Shown piece after piece: positions 23,806 through 30,806 of a DNA stretch of 64,000 bases. The stretch covers positions 2,170,001 to 2,234,000 of the forward strand of contig NZ_CP096276.1 in the NCBI RefSeq assembly GCF_024662235.1. Direction: 5' to 3'. A program made the position numbers and the translations under genes. The stretch comes from Pimelobacter simplex. Its GTDB lineage: Bacteria; Actinomycetota; Actinomycetes; Propionibacteriales; Nocardioidaceae. Positions within the stretch are counted from its first letter, which is position 1; each line of letters begins with the position of its first letter. The notes beneath the pieces are model-generated. The model did not search any database. It saw only the letters and a list, made by a program, of their open reading frames with translations, and was not told the DNA's origin.

Positions 23806-24087
23806 ATGCGAGTGATCGACCCGAAGCGGATCCTGAAGCTGATGGCCATCCAGGACGTCTCAGCCCGCGCGCTCGCGCAGGCTGTCGGCTACTCGTCGCA
23901 CTCCTACGTGACGCGCATCCTCCGAGGCGAGATCACGACCGTCACCCCGGAGCGCGCCGCGCGGATCGCGAGGTTCTTCGGCGTAGGCGTCGACGATCTT
24001 TTCGTCCCGCGACTGTCCAGTGATACTGGACAGTCCGTCTCGTCGCGTCGGCCGCGCGTGAAGGCGGCAGACGGGATTCCGGCATGA
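23806..24087 (+). CDS. Cro-like HTH regulator
   Basis: 93 residues of XRE type: RALAQAVGYSSHSYVTRILRG forms the helix-turn-helix, followed by TPERAARIARFFGVGVDDLF. ATG at 23806 has GGAG at 23796-23799. An in-frame GTG at 23770, with AGAGG upstream, would add 12 residues. It is the first gene of the rightward early operon and opposite to the repressor. Copy 2 of the operator lies inside its 3' end. Actinobacterial XRE proteins of this size serve as Cro/repressor-type switches. Confidence 0.8.
   Translation: MRVIDPKRILKLMAIQDVSARALAQAVGYSSHSYVTRILRGEITTVTPERAARIARFFGVGVDDLFVPRLSSDTGQSVSSRRPRVKAADGIPA
24014..24032. promoter_or_regulatory. 19-bp palindromic operator (copy 2)
   Basis: TGTCCAGTGATACTGGACA, an inverted repeat extended by one C-G pair on the flanks (24013 and 24033). 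It shares the first nine bases and last six with copy 1. It lies within the Cro-like coding sequence, 51 bases before the Xis-like ATG, and could repress the genes after it. Confidence 0.75.
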
Positions 24088-24320
24088 CCACGCGGCTCTC
24101 CGTGACGAACGGCGAGCCCGCGAAGGACCACGGCCTCCGTGTGATCTCCGTGCAGCGAGCAGCGGAGCGGCTGGACTGCTCTCGGCACCACGTCTACCGG
24201 CTCATCGCCGCCGGGAAGCTCCGCGCCGTCGAGATCAAGGTCTCCGGCGCCAGGCCCAAGACCCGCGTCTACCCCGAGGACCTCGACGCGTTCATCGAGG
24301 CCAACACCCGCACTGCCTGA
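24084..24320 (+). CDS. Xis-like / excisionase-family HTH protein
   Basis: 78 residues, start overlapping the Cro-like stop. VQRAAERLDCSRHHVYRLIAAGKL is the classic HTH_17/excisionase signature, followed by a wing with KTRVYPEDLDAFIEA. Such proteins bend DNA to direct a tyrosine integrase toward excision. Being early and next to the switch, it fits an excisionase, although it could also regulate. Confidence 0.8.
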   Translation: MTTRLSVTNGEPAKDHGLRVISVQRAAERLDCSRHHVYRLIAAGKLRAVEIKVSGARPKTRVYPEDLDAFIEANTRTA

Positions 24321-24397
24321 CCAGAAAAGCCGAGAGCCCCCAGCGCTCGCCGTCGGAAGCCGCGCCAGGGGTCTCGAACCAACGAAGGGATCGTCTC

Positions 24398-24742
24398 ATG
24401 ACCGAGACCACCACCAACAGCACCACCAGCCAGCGCGCCGGTGTCGTCGCCCACGCCCTCCACGCGCTCGCCGACCACATCGCCACCCACCACCTCCCCG
24501 AGCCCGGCTCCATCGAGATCGAGCACGGCTACCTCGAGTTCCACATCGCCGGCGACGACGCCGCGGTCTGGATCGCCTCGCTCGGCGCCGGCGTCGACGA
24601 CGTCATCGAGCAGCGCCGCGAGCACGGGCTCACCGTGCACCGCGTCGAGGGCCGTCTGCCCAACACCGGCGTGCGCGTCATCGTCGAGTGGATGCGGTTC
24701 GGCATCCGCGGCGCCGGCCTCAAGGCGGTGAGCAGCCGATGA
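24398..24742 (+). CDS. Hypothetical early protein
   Basis: 114 residues; N-terminal helix (GVVAHALHALADHIATHHLP), central beta-type EIEHGYLEFHIAGDD, and a C-terminal RVIVEWMRFGIRG. Preceded by 77 bp holding an imperfect GC hairpin (around 24331-24378). It overlaps the next gene by four bases. No family recognised. Confidence 0.65.
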   Translation: MTETTTNSTTSQRAGVVAHALHALADHIATHHLPEPGSIEIEHGYLEFHIAGDDAAVWIASLGAGVDDVIEQRREHGLTVHRVEGRLPNTGVRVIVEWMRFGIRGAGLKAVSSR

Positions 24743-25176
24743 CCACCGCGACGTGCTCAAAGTGCCCGCGCCGGGCCACCGCTCAGACCTACTCCGAGGC
24801 GTGGGACCAGCGCGATCCCTGGAACCCGGCCGGGTTCACCCTCTGGTGCAACCTGCACGCCCCGGCCGGCTCCTGGCCGGCCGTCGAGTCCAAGATCGCC
24901 GACCAGCCCGCCCTGCAGGCCCTCGACCCGATCGGCCTCGAGGACGCCGTCCTCGTCCGCCGCGCGCTGCTCCGGTACGCCGACCGCCTCGCGGCCGACC
25001 TCGCCGAGCAGCCGAACGAGCCGTACCTCACCAAGTGGACCAACGACCTGATCCGCGTCCGCTGGCTCTCCGGCCGCACCTGGAACGGAGCGACGCTCCT
25101 GCCCAACTCCGGCGCCAACGACCGCGAGACCGCGATGCAGGAGCTGGTCACCATCGCCGCGGAGGTCGGCCGATGA
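24739..25176 (+). CDS. Hypothetical Cys-bearing early protein
   Basis: 145 residues. An N-terminal CSKC pair and a later LWCNLH could form a small zinc site. The remainder is helical (EDAVLVRRALLRYADRLAADLA) and Trp-rich (RVRWLSGRTWNG). The overlapping ATG start was chosen over an upstream in-frame ATG at 24688. Part of a tightly overlapping early operon; function unknown. Confidence 0.65.
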   Translation: MTTATCSKCPRRATAQTYSEAWDQRDPWNPAGFTLWCNLHAPAGSWPAVESKIADQPALQALDPIGLEDAVLVRRALLRYADRLAADLAEQPNEPYLTKWTNDLIRVRWLSGRTWNGATLLPNSGANDRETAMQELVTIAAEVGR

Positions 25177-25559
25177 GCACCTCGAACGTGAACCCCGAGT
25201 GGGACGACGACTTGCTCGCGATCGCCGAGGCCGTCGGCGTGACCGCCCGGCCGCACCCCGAGCTGTCCGTCGTCCACACCCCGCACCCCGCGCTCCGCGA
25301 GGAGTTCACCAACCTCGCGCTCGAGCTCACCCTCGGCGCCTGGTCCGACGAGGTTCTCGCCGACCTGCCCGTCGCGCTGCTCCCGACCGACCACGAGGAC
25401 TGCGGCGGCTGTGGCGAGGTCCTGTGCGGCTGCATCGACCAGTGCGACGGCCTCGAGCGCGACGTCTGCAGCCACGACGGTCGGCAGTACTGCCCCGGCT
25501 GCGCGGCGCACCACTGCGTGTACTGCCGGGCCGACGAGGACCGGTGGGGCCGATGCTGA
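25173..25559 (+). CDS. Cys-rich early protein (possible zinc binding)
   Basis: 128 residues, start overlapping the upstream stop. The N-terminal two-thirds is acidic and helical. The C-terminal third holds ten or more Cys in CxxC-type pairs (DCGGCGEVLCGCIDQC, YCPGCAAHHCVYC) and probably binds two zinc ions, similar to LIM/FYVE-like treble-clef clusters. Function unknown; phage-encoded small zinc proteins often act on host transcription. Confidence 0.65.
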   Translation: MSTSNVNPEWDDDLLAIAEAVGVTARPHPELSVVHTPHPALREEFTNLALELTLGAWSDEVLADLPVALLPTDHEDCGGCGEVLCGCIDQCDGLERDVCSHDGRQYCPGCAAHHCVYCRADEDRWGRC

Positions 25560-25771
25560 CCGCGATCGCCACCGTCGAGCTGGCGTGGGCGTGCCCCGAC
25601 TGCGGGGCTCCCGCCGGCGTCGAGTGCAACGAGCTGTGCCCCTCGGCCGCCGTCCAGCTGATCGAGCAGGTCGCGGCCGAGCTGGCCGAGACCGGCTGCC
25701 ACCACGACGCCGTCACCGTGGCCGCGGACGGCTGCTACTGCCTCGGCACGAGCGGGAGGGCCGCAGCATGA
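25553..25771 (+). CDS. Small zinc-ribbon-like protein
   Basis: 72 residues; starts inside the preceding gene (ATGCTGA overlap). CPDCGAPAGVEC is a clear zinc knuckle, with further Cys in NELCP and GCYC. The beginning WACPDCGAPAGVEC resembles the short zinc-binding proteins found next to actinophage genes. Function unknown. Confidence 0.6.
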   Translation: MLTAIATVELAWACPDCGAPAGVECNELCPSAAVQLIEQVAAELAETGCHHDAVTVAADGCYCLGTSGRAAA

Positions 25772-26829
25772 GCGACCCCACCGACATGGCTCTCGACGGG
25801 CCGCTGCTCATCGACACCATCAACCCGCCCGCTGTCGAGGGCCGGCCGATGGACCACCGCAAGCAGCCGAAGAAGAAGGACCGCGGACCGATCCCCGCCC
25901 GGCAGGGCAACGGCTACTACGCCGACCACACCACCGGCGACCGGCTGCGCTCGGTCACCACCATCCTCGGCGGCGGGGTGCCGAAGCCCGCGCTGATCCA
26001 CTGGGCCGGGAACATGGTCGCCGACTCGGCGATCGAGAACCTGCCCGCGCTGGTCGCGGCGTCGCGCAACCCTGAGCAGCTCGCCGAGCTGCGCCGGTGG
26101 ATCACCCGGGCGCACACCCGGAAGAAGGACGAGCGCGCCGAGGTCGGCGGCCTGGTCCACAAGGTCATCGAGTCCCGACTCCTCGGCACGCCGCTCCCCC
26201 GGGTGATCCGGGTCGGCGAGACCGAGTGGGCGATCAACGGACCCGAGCTCGCGCCGTTCCTCGAGCACTTCCTCCGGTTCGAGGACGAGTGGCAGCCGCG
26301 GTGGACGGCGTCCGAGATGGTCGTCGCGAACCCTGAGCACGGCTGGGCCGGCACGCTCGACTACCTCATCGGTGCCGATGGCCGGATCGGCGACGCCCTG
26401 CGCGCGGCGGGCTGGGACGTCGACCCGGCGGGCGACCTGATGGGCGACACGAAGACCGGCGGCGACTGGATCGTGCCGGCCGACGGCAGTGCACCGCACC
26501 CGAAGATCCTCGGTTCCGGGCACGTGCACGGCGTCTACCCCGAGGCCGGGCTGCAGATGTCGGCGTACCGGCAGGGCAAGGTCTGCTGGCTGCGCGACGG
26601 CTCGAAGGCTCCGATGCCCGCGACGGCCGAGGTCGGCGTCGTGCTGCACCTGCGCCCGGAGGGCTACCGGCTCTACCCGGCCCGGTGCGGCGAGCTGGAG
26701 TACCGGTACTTCCGGCACGCGCAGATGGTCGACGAGTGGTCGTCGCGGATCGCGTCGGCGAAGGCCGACGAGCCGGTGATCGGCAAGGCACTCGTGCCGC
26801 CCGCTCCCCCGGCCGAGGCGGTGGCGTGA
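25768..26829 (+). CDS. RecB/Cas4-like PD-(D/E)XK exonuclease
   Basis: 353 residues. Seen: a HRKQPKKKDRGPIPARQ basic segment, conserved GGLVHKVIESRL (about residue 128), a catalytic-type GTLDYLIG and DTKTGG (Asp and D-x-K) about 30 residues later, and a Gln-type QMSAYRQG motif typical of RecB-family nucleases. It probably degrades DNA ends to prepare single strands for phage recombination, together with SSB and the DnaQ-like nuclease. Confidence 0.8.
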   Translation: MSDPTDMALDGPLLIDTINPPAVEGRPMDHRKQPKKKDRGPIPARQGNGYYADHTTGDRLRSVTTILGGGVPKPALIHWAGNMVADSAIENLPALVAASRNPEQLAELRRWITRAHTRKKDERAEVGGLVHKVIESRLLGTPLPRVIRVGETEWAINGPELAPFLEHFLRFEDEWQPRWTASEMVVANPEHGWAGTLDYLIGADGRIGDALRAAGWDVDPAGDLMGDTKTGGDWIVPADGSAPHPKILGSGHVHGVYPEAGLQMSAYRQGKVCWLRDGSKAPMPATAEVGVVLHLRPEGYRLYPARCGELEYRYFRHAQMVDEWSSRIASAKADEPVIGKALVPPAPPAEAVA

Positions 26830-27113
26830 TGACCGCTCAGCCCAGGACCGAGACCCGCACCAGCGTCTGCGCGCAGTGTCAGGGCCAGATCGCGATCTCC
26901 ATCGCCGTCGGCGAGCAGCGCTGGTCCGACGCCGAGTGGGAGCACGTCGAGCCGCAGGAAGCCGCCCGTCATCGCGCGATCCCCGAGGTGCGGATCGCCT
27001 GTGACGCCGCCTGCCCCAACTGCAAGTACCCGGAGATCGGGTTCGCCCCGGCCCGCGACGAGTTCGTCTGCTCGCGCTGCGGCCACACCCAGACCGAACG
27101 ACCGAAGGACTGA
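26829..27113 (+). CDS. Zinc-ribbon protein
   Basis: 94 residues, start overlapping the exonuclease stop. CAQC near residue 14, then CPNC and CSRC near 62-84 (ACPNCKYPEIG, FVCSRCGHTQ) give two zinc-ribbon-like sites. Function unknown. One of several Cys-rich small proteins in this operon. Confidence 0.65.
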   Translation: MTAQPRTETRTSVCAQCQGQIAISIAVGEQRWSDAEWEHVEPQEAARHRAIPEVRIACDAACPNCKYPEIGFAPARDEFVCSRCGHTQTERPKD

Positions 27114-27116
27114 ACC

Positions 27117-28265
27117 ATGCCCATCCTCGACATCCAGAAGCGCGCCCGCGAGCTTGGCCGCATCCGCCTCGGCCAGAAGCAGGCCTTCACCCGCCGCGAC
27201 GGCTCCGAGGGCGTCAAGCCCGTCAAGCTCGACCGCTTCCGCCTCACCTCCGCGTCCAAGCCGCTCCTCGAGAAGGTCGCCGAGCTCTACGGCGGCGACG
27301 TCGCCGAGTGGACCCCGCCCGGCGGCTCCCCGCAGTGGGAAGTCGTCACTGCCTCGGCCCGCCTCCCCATCATGGTCCCGCCGCAGCCCGTCACCCAGTG
27401 GTACGAGACCTGGTCCCGCGCCGGCTGCCAGCACCGCTGCGACGGCCAGCACAACGTCCTCACCGACGAGCCCTGCGACCCCGACGACCCCCAGCACATC
27501 GAGGCCCTGAAGAAGCCCACCACCCGCCTCAACGTCGTCCTGCGCGACGTCGAGGGCATCGGCGTGTGGCGCGTGGAGACCCACGGCTGGAACGCCGCCC
27601 TGGAACTCCCCGACGTGGCCGAGTTCCTCGCCCAGGCCGGCGGCTACGTCAACGGCTGGCTCGCCCTCGAGCAGCGCACGTCCGTGGGCCGCAACGAACG
27701 CACGGGCCAGCCCGAGACCCGGCACTACATGGTCCCCATCATCGAGATCGACGTGACGCCGGCGCAGCTCATGGCCGGGCACGGGCGCGTCGCCGCCCCG
27801 GCGCTCGCGGGTGGTCCGGTCACCAGCGCGCCGGCGCTCGCAGCGGCGGGCCCGGACTACGTCGCGCTCGCCGCCGAGGCGACCAACGCCGAGCAGATCC
27901 GCGAGCTCTGGCGGCAGGCGAACGCCGCCGGACACATGACCCAGGGCCTCAACGAGCACCTGGTGAAGCGCGCGGCCGAGCTCCCCGACCCCGCGGCCGC
28001 CGTCGCGCCCGTTGAGCAGGCCGTCGACGAGGACGGCGCCGTCGAGGCCGAGGTCGTCGGCGACGACGCGCCGGTCGCCGACCCGGGCCCGGACGCCGAC
28101 GTGATCTGGCAGCGCATCGTCACCGAGGCTGGGCAGCAGGGCATGACGCTGCCCGACGTGCAGGACCACTTCGCGCAGGTCATGGGCGGGCTGACGTGTG
28201 ACTCCGCCTCGGCGGCCGAGCTGCAGCACTACCTGACCCAGCTCCAGACGGGCCACGCGGCGTGA
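27117..28265 (+). CDS. phiC31 gp3-like (recombination directionality factor-like) protein
   Basis: 382 residues. The N-terminus, with IQKRARELGRIRLGQK, FRLTSASKPLLEKVAELYGG and QWYETWSRAGCQHRCDGQ, matches what I recall of the gp3-like family of actinophages. In phiC31, gp3 reverses a serine integrase. The C-terminal part (from about 230) is an Ala/Asp-rich extension with a helical segment. This prophage has a tyrosine integrase, so the protein probably has another role here. Identification is from memory of the family pattern. Confidence 0.6.
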   Translation: MPILDIQKRARELGRIRLGQKQAFTRRDGSEGVKPVKLDRFRLTSASKPLLEKVAELYGGDVAEWTPPGGSPQWEVVTASARLPIMVPPQPVTQWYETWSRAGCQHRCDGQHNVLTDEPCDPDDPQHIEALKKPTTRLNVVLRDVEGIGVWRVETHGWNAALELPDVAEFLAQAGGYVNGWLALEQRTSVGRNERTGQPETRHYMVPIIEIDVTPAQLMAGHGRVAAPALAGGPVTSAPALAAAGPDYVALAAEATNAEQIRELWRQANAAGHMTQGLNEHLVKRAAELPDPAAAVAPVEQAVDEDGAVEAEVVGDDAPVADPGPDADVIWQRIVTEAGQQGMTLPDVQDHFAQVMGGLTCDSASAAELQHYLTQLQTGHAA

Positions 28266-29023
28266 GCGCCGCCGCGAAGTGGGCGGGCTTCCCCGTCCTC
28301 GCCTTCGACACCGAGTCCACCGGCGTCGACCCCCTCAACGAGCGCATCGTCCAGGCCGCCCTCGTCGAGCTGCACCCCGGCCAGCGCCCCGTCACCGCGA
28401 CCTACCTCGTCGACCCCGGCATCGACATCCCCGTCGAGGCCAGCGAGATCCACGGCATCACCCGAGAGCACGCCGCCGCCAACGCCACCCACACGCCCGA
28501 GCAGATGCTGTTCGAGATCTCCGGCCGCATCGCCCGCTGGCTCGGTCAGGGCATGCCGGTGGTCGCGTTCAACGCGGCGTACGACATGACGCTCCTCGAG
28601 GCCGAGAACATGCGCCGCGGCCAGCCGACCCTGCTCGACCGCCTGGGGATGGGCAAGGTCACGCCGATCGTCGACATCTTCGTGCTCGACAAGTTCGCCG
28701 ACCCCTACCGCAAGGGCGGGCGGAAGCTCGCTCAGGTGTGCGAGCACTACGGCGTCGTGCACGCCGGTGAGCACGACGCGACGGCCGACGCGATCGCCGC
28801 AGCGCGGATCTTTCCCAGGCTGATGGCCAAGCACATCAGGAAGTTCCCCGGCATGACGCTCCCGGCGCTGCACGCCGAGCAGGTGAAGTGGCGCCGGCAG
28901 CAGGCGGACGGGCTGCGGGAGTACTTCGACAAGAAGGGCATCGAGCACGACGGCGTTGACCCCGGCTGGCCGACCTATCTCGGTCTGCAGCGTCACTACT
29001 CCGGCCAAACGGTGCCGGCATGA
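28262..29023 (+). CDS. DnaQ-like 3'-5' exonuclease
   Basis: 253 residues; start overlaps the upstream stop. DEDD motifs: Exo I AFDTESTG (Asp and Glu near residues 16-18), Exo II VAFNAAYDMTLLE, Exo III GEHDATADAIAAA. IHGITREHA lies between. This is the proofreading/recombination exonuclease fold of the epsilon subunit. Phage versions act in DNA replication or end processing. Confidence 0.9.
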   Translation: MSAAAKWAGFPVLAFDTESTGVDPLNERIVQAALVELHPGQRPVTATYLVDPGIDIPVEASEIHGITREHAAANATHTPEQMLFEISGRIARWLGQGMPVVAFNAAYDMTLLEAENMRRGQPTLLDRLGMGKVTPIVDIFVLDKFADPYRKGGRKLAQVCEHYGVVHAGEHDATADAIAAARIFPRLMAKHIRKFPGMTLPALHAEQVKWRRQQADGLREYFDKKGIEHDGVDPGWPTYLGLQRHYSGQTVPA

Positions 29024-29286
29024 GCGCCCTGGCTCGACGTCTCGATCGGCCGTTGGTCGTCGTACCGATCGACACCACCGAGTCCGACGACGAGATCACC
29101 CAGGCCGCGATCGACGCGCAGCGCGAGGTCGGCGTCCGTGTCGCCGTCGAGCTGCTGATCGCGGGCAATCGCGGCAAGGCGCACATGGAGCTCGTCCGCT
29201 CAGTGCGCCGGCAGTGGCACCTCGCGCACAACGGCCACATGCCGCTCGAGCCGTCCCCCTTGCCCCACGAGAGGAGCACCCGATGA
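29020..29286 (+). CDS. Hypothetical small helical protein
   Basis: 88 residues overlapping both neighbours by four bases. Beta-type VVVPIDTT, then helices (EITQAAIDAQREVGVRVAVELLIAG). No motif recognised. Its inclusion in the overlapping operon supports it being real. Confidence 0.65.
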   Translation: MSALARRLDRPLVVVPIDTTESDDEITQAAIDAQREVGVRVAVELLIAGNRGKAHMELVRSVRRQWHLAHNGHMPLEPSPLPHERSTR

Positions 29287-29933
29287 AGTACACCGTCCGC
29301 CCGCTCTCCGACCGGACGTGGCTGCGCCCGAACTCTCAGCGCACCGGCACGCGGTTCACTGCGAAGTGGAAGGAGACCGAGCAACTGCTGCTCGACGAGG
29401 TCGCCCACCTCGACGGCCGCCAGCTGGTCATCGAGGTCGACGTCCGCGAGCAGGATCTCCGGCTCGACGGCACGCTGCGCACAAACGCCCGGGAGGCGTC
29501 GAGCCCGGGCGTCGTGGTCGCGTTCGAGTCGAAGCACGGCCCGATGCTCTACCGCTGCGACACCTTCGTCGCGCCGTACACCTGGCAGGGCGTCGACTGG
29601 CAGCACAACGTGCGCGCCGTCGCGCTCACGCTGCAGTCGCTGCGCGCCGTCGACCGGTACGGCGCGACCGACACCGGTCAGCAGTACCAGGGCTTCAAGG
29701 CGATCGGGGGCGGCACGGCGATGCCGGCGGCCGCGACGATGGGGCGCGCCGAGGCTCTCCGGGTCGTCTACGACCTGACCGGCTTCCGCCTCGAGGGCGA
29801 CCCACAGTCCGAGGCCGTACAGAAGGCGTGGCGATCCGCGCGAGCGTCCGTCCACCCCGACCGCCACGGTGGCGACCACCAGCGCTGGAACCTGGTCGAG
29901 CAGGCCGCACGCGCCCTGGGGGTGGCTCGATGA
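29283..29933 (+). CDS. J-domain-like protein
   Basis: 216 residues. The N-terminal 145 residues are a basic/beta domain (TVRPLSDRTWLRPN) with FESKHGPMLYRCDTF. The C-terminal 65 residues resemble a short J domain with the HPD motif in ASVHPDRHGGDHQRW, preceded by a helix. J domains recruit Hsp70 (DnaK). It might bring the host chaperone to a replication or assembly complex, as lambda does for replication. The N-terminal fold was not identified. Confidence 0.65.
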   Translation: MKYTVRPLSDRTWLRPNSQRTGTRFTAKWKETEQLLLDEVAHLDGRQLVIEVDVREQDLRLDGTLRTNAREASSPGVVVAFESKHGPMLYRCDTFVAPYTWQGVDWQHNVRAVALTLQSLRAVDRYGATDTGQQYQGFKAIGGGTAMPAAATMGRAEALRVVYDLTGFRLEGDPQSEAVQKAWRSARASVHPDRHGGDHQRWNLVEQAARALGVAR

Positions 29934-30196
29934 AGCGCCTCTGGTTCAGCGCCCGCCGTACCGCCGCCCGCACTATCGCCGTGCCCGCCGTCGACCGCGT
30001 CGTCGCCCAGGTCGAGGACCTCCAGGTCACCGCGATCGACCGCCCGGTCTTCCGCGACGGCGCCGAGGCGATGCGGACGGAGGTCCTGCGGATCCTCGCC
30101 GGCGAGCCCGAGTTCGCCGACGACGGCTGCCACCCGGTGTGGCACGAGCTCGGGGTGCACGCGCCCGTCGGCGACGCCCGGTCGGTGGCTCCGTGA
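29930..30196 (+). CDS. Hypothetical small protein
   Basis: 88 residues, ATG overlapping the J-domain-protein stop. Basic N-terminus (MKRLWFSARRTAARTI) and an acidic C-terminal half. No family recognised; real because of tight coupling on both sides (next start overlaps by four). Confidence 0.6.
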   Translation: MKRLWFSARRTAARTIAVPAVDRVVAQVEDLQVTAIDRPVFRDGAEAMRTEVLRILAGEPEFADDGCHPVWHELGVHAPVGDARSVAP

Positions 30197-30291
30197 ACGA
30201 GTTCGTCATCGTCGCCGGCCGCGCTGCCGCCGTCCTCGGCACCGCCCTCCCCCTCATCGTCTGGCTCGACCGGAAGGACCCACCCCGATGA
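30193..30291 (+). CDS. Very small single-TM protein
   Basis: 32 residues from GTG to TGA: a short N-terminus, a hydrophobic core of about 20 residues (VIVAGRAAAVLGTALPLIVW), and a charged tail. It exactly fills the space between neighbours, with 4-base overlaps on both sides (GTGA, then ATGA), which argues that it is translated. A membrane peptide of unknown function. Confidence 0.55.
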   Translation: MNEFVIVAGRAAAVLGTALPLIVWLDRKDPPR

Positions 30292-30806
30292 CCAGCCTCG
30301 TCGTCAGCGTGATCGGCACCCCTGTCCAGCAGGGCTCCAAGGTCGCCAACCGCTTCGGCCACGGCGTCCGCGACTCCAACGACAGGAAGCTCCGGCCCTG
30401 GCGCGCCGAGGTCTCGGGCACCGTCGCGGAGACCATGGTCGCGACCGGCTGGCAGACCCTCGACGGGCCGATCGAGATCTCCCTCGCGTTCTTCCACACC
30501 CGGCCCGCCGCTCACTACGGCACCGGCCGCAACGCCGGCGTGCTCAAGCCCTCGGCGCCGTACTGGAAGTCGACCGCTCCGGACATCGACAAGCTCACCC
30601 GCGCGATCCTCGACGCCCTCACTGACGCTGCCGCGATCCGCGACGACGCCCGGGTCGCGCGCCTCGTCGCCGAAGACCGCTGGGCCGACGCTGCGGCCGG
30701 CGTACGGATCGTCGTCGCGCCGCTCGCCGACCCGCGGCCCAAGCCGGCCGCGTCGGTCGCTCCGGCGGCTGGCGAGCCGGCCCAGGCCGAGGGAGCGCTG
30801 TTCTGA
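30288..30806 (+). CDS. RusA-like Holliday junction resolvase
   Basis: 172 residues. GTPVQQGSKVAN near the N-terminus and the RusA core PDIDKLTRAILDALTDAAAI, with Asp residues at the active site, about residues 98-115, then DDARV. Typical length is 120-170. Resolves four-way junctions during phage DNA recombination/packaging. The start overlaps the preceding TGA. Confidence 0.88.
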   Translation: MTSLVVSVIGTPVQQGSKVANRFGHGVRDSNDRKLRPWRAEVSGTVAETMVATGWQTLDGPIEISLAFFHTRPAAHYGTGRNAGVLKPSAPYWKSTAPDIDKLTRAILDALTDAAAIRDDARVARLVAEDRWADAAAGVRIVVAPLADPRPKPAASVAPAAGEPAQAEGALF

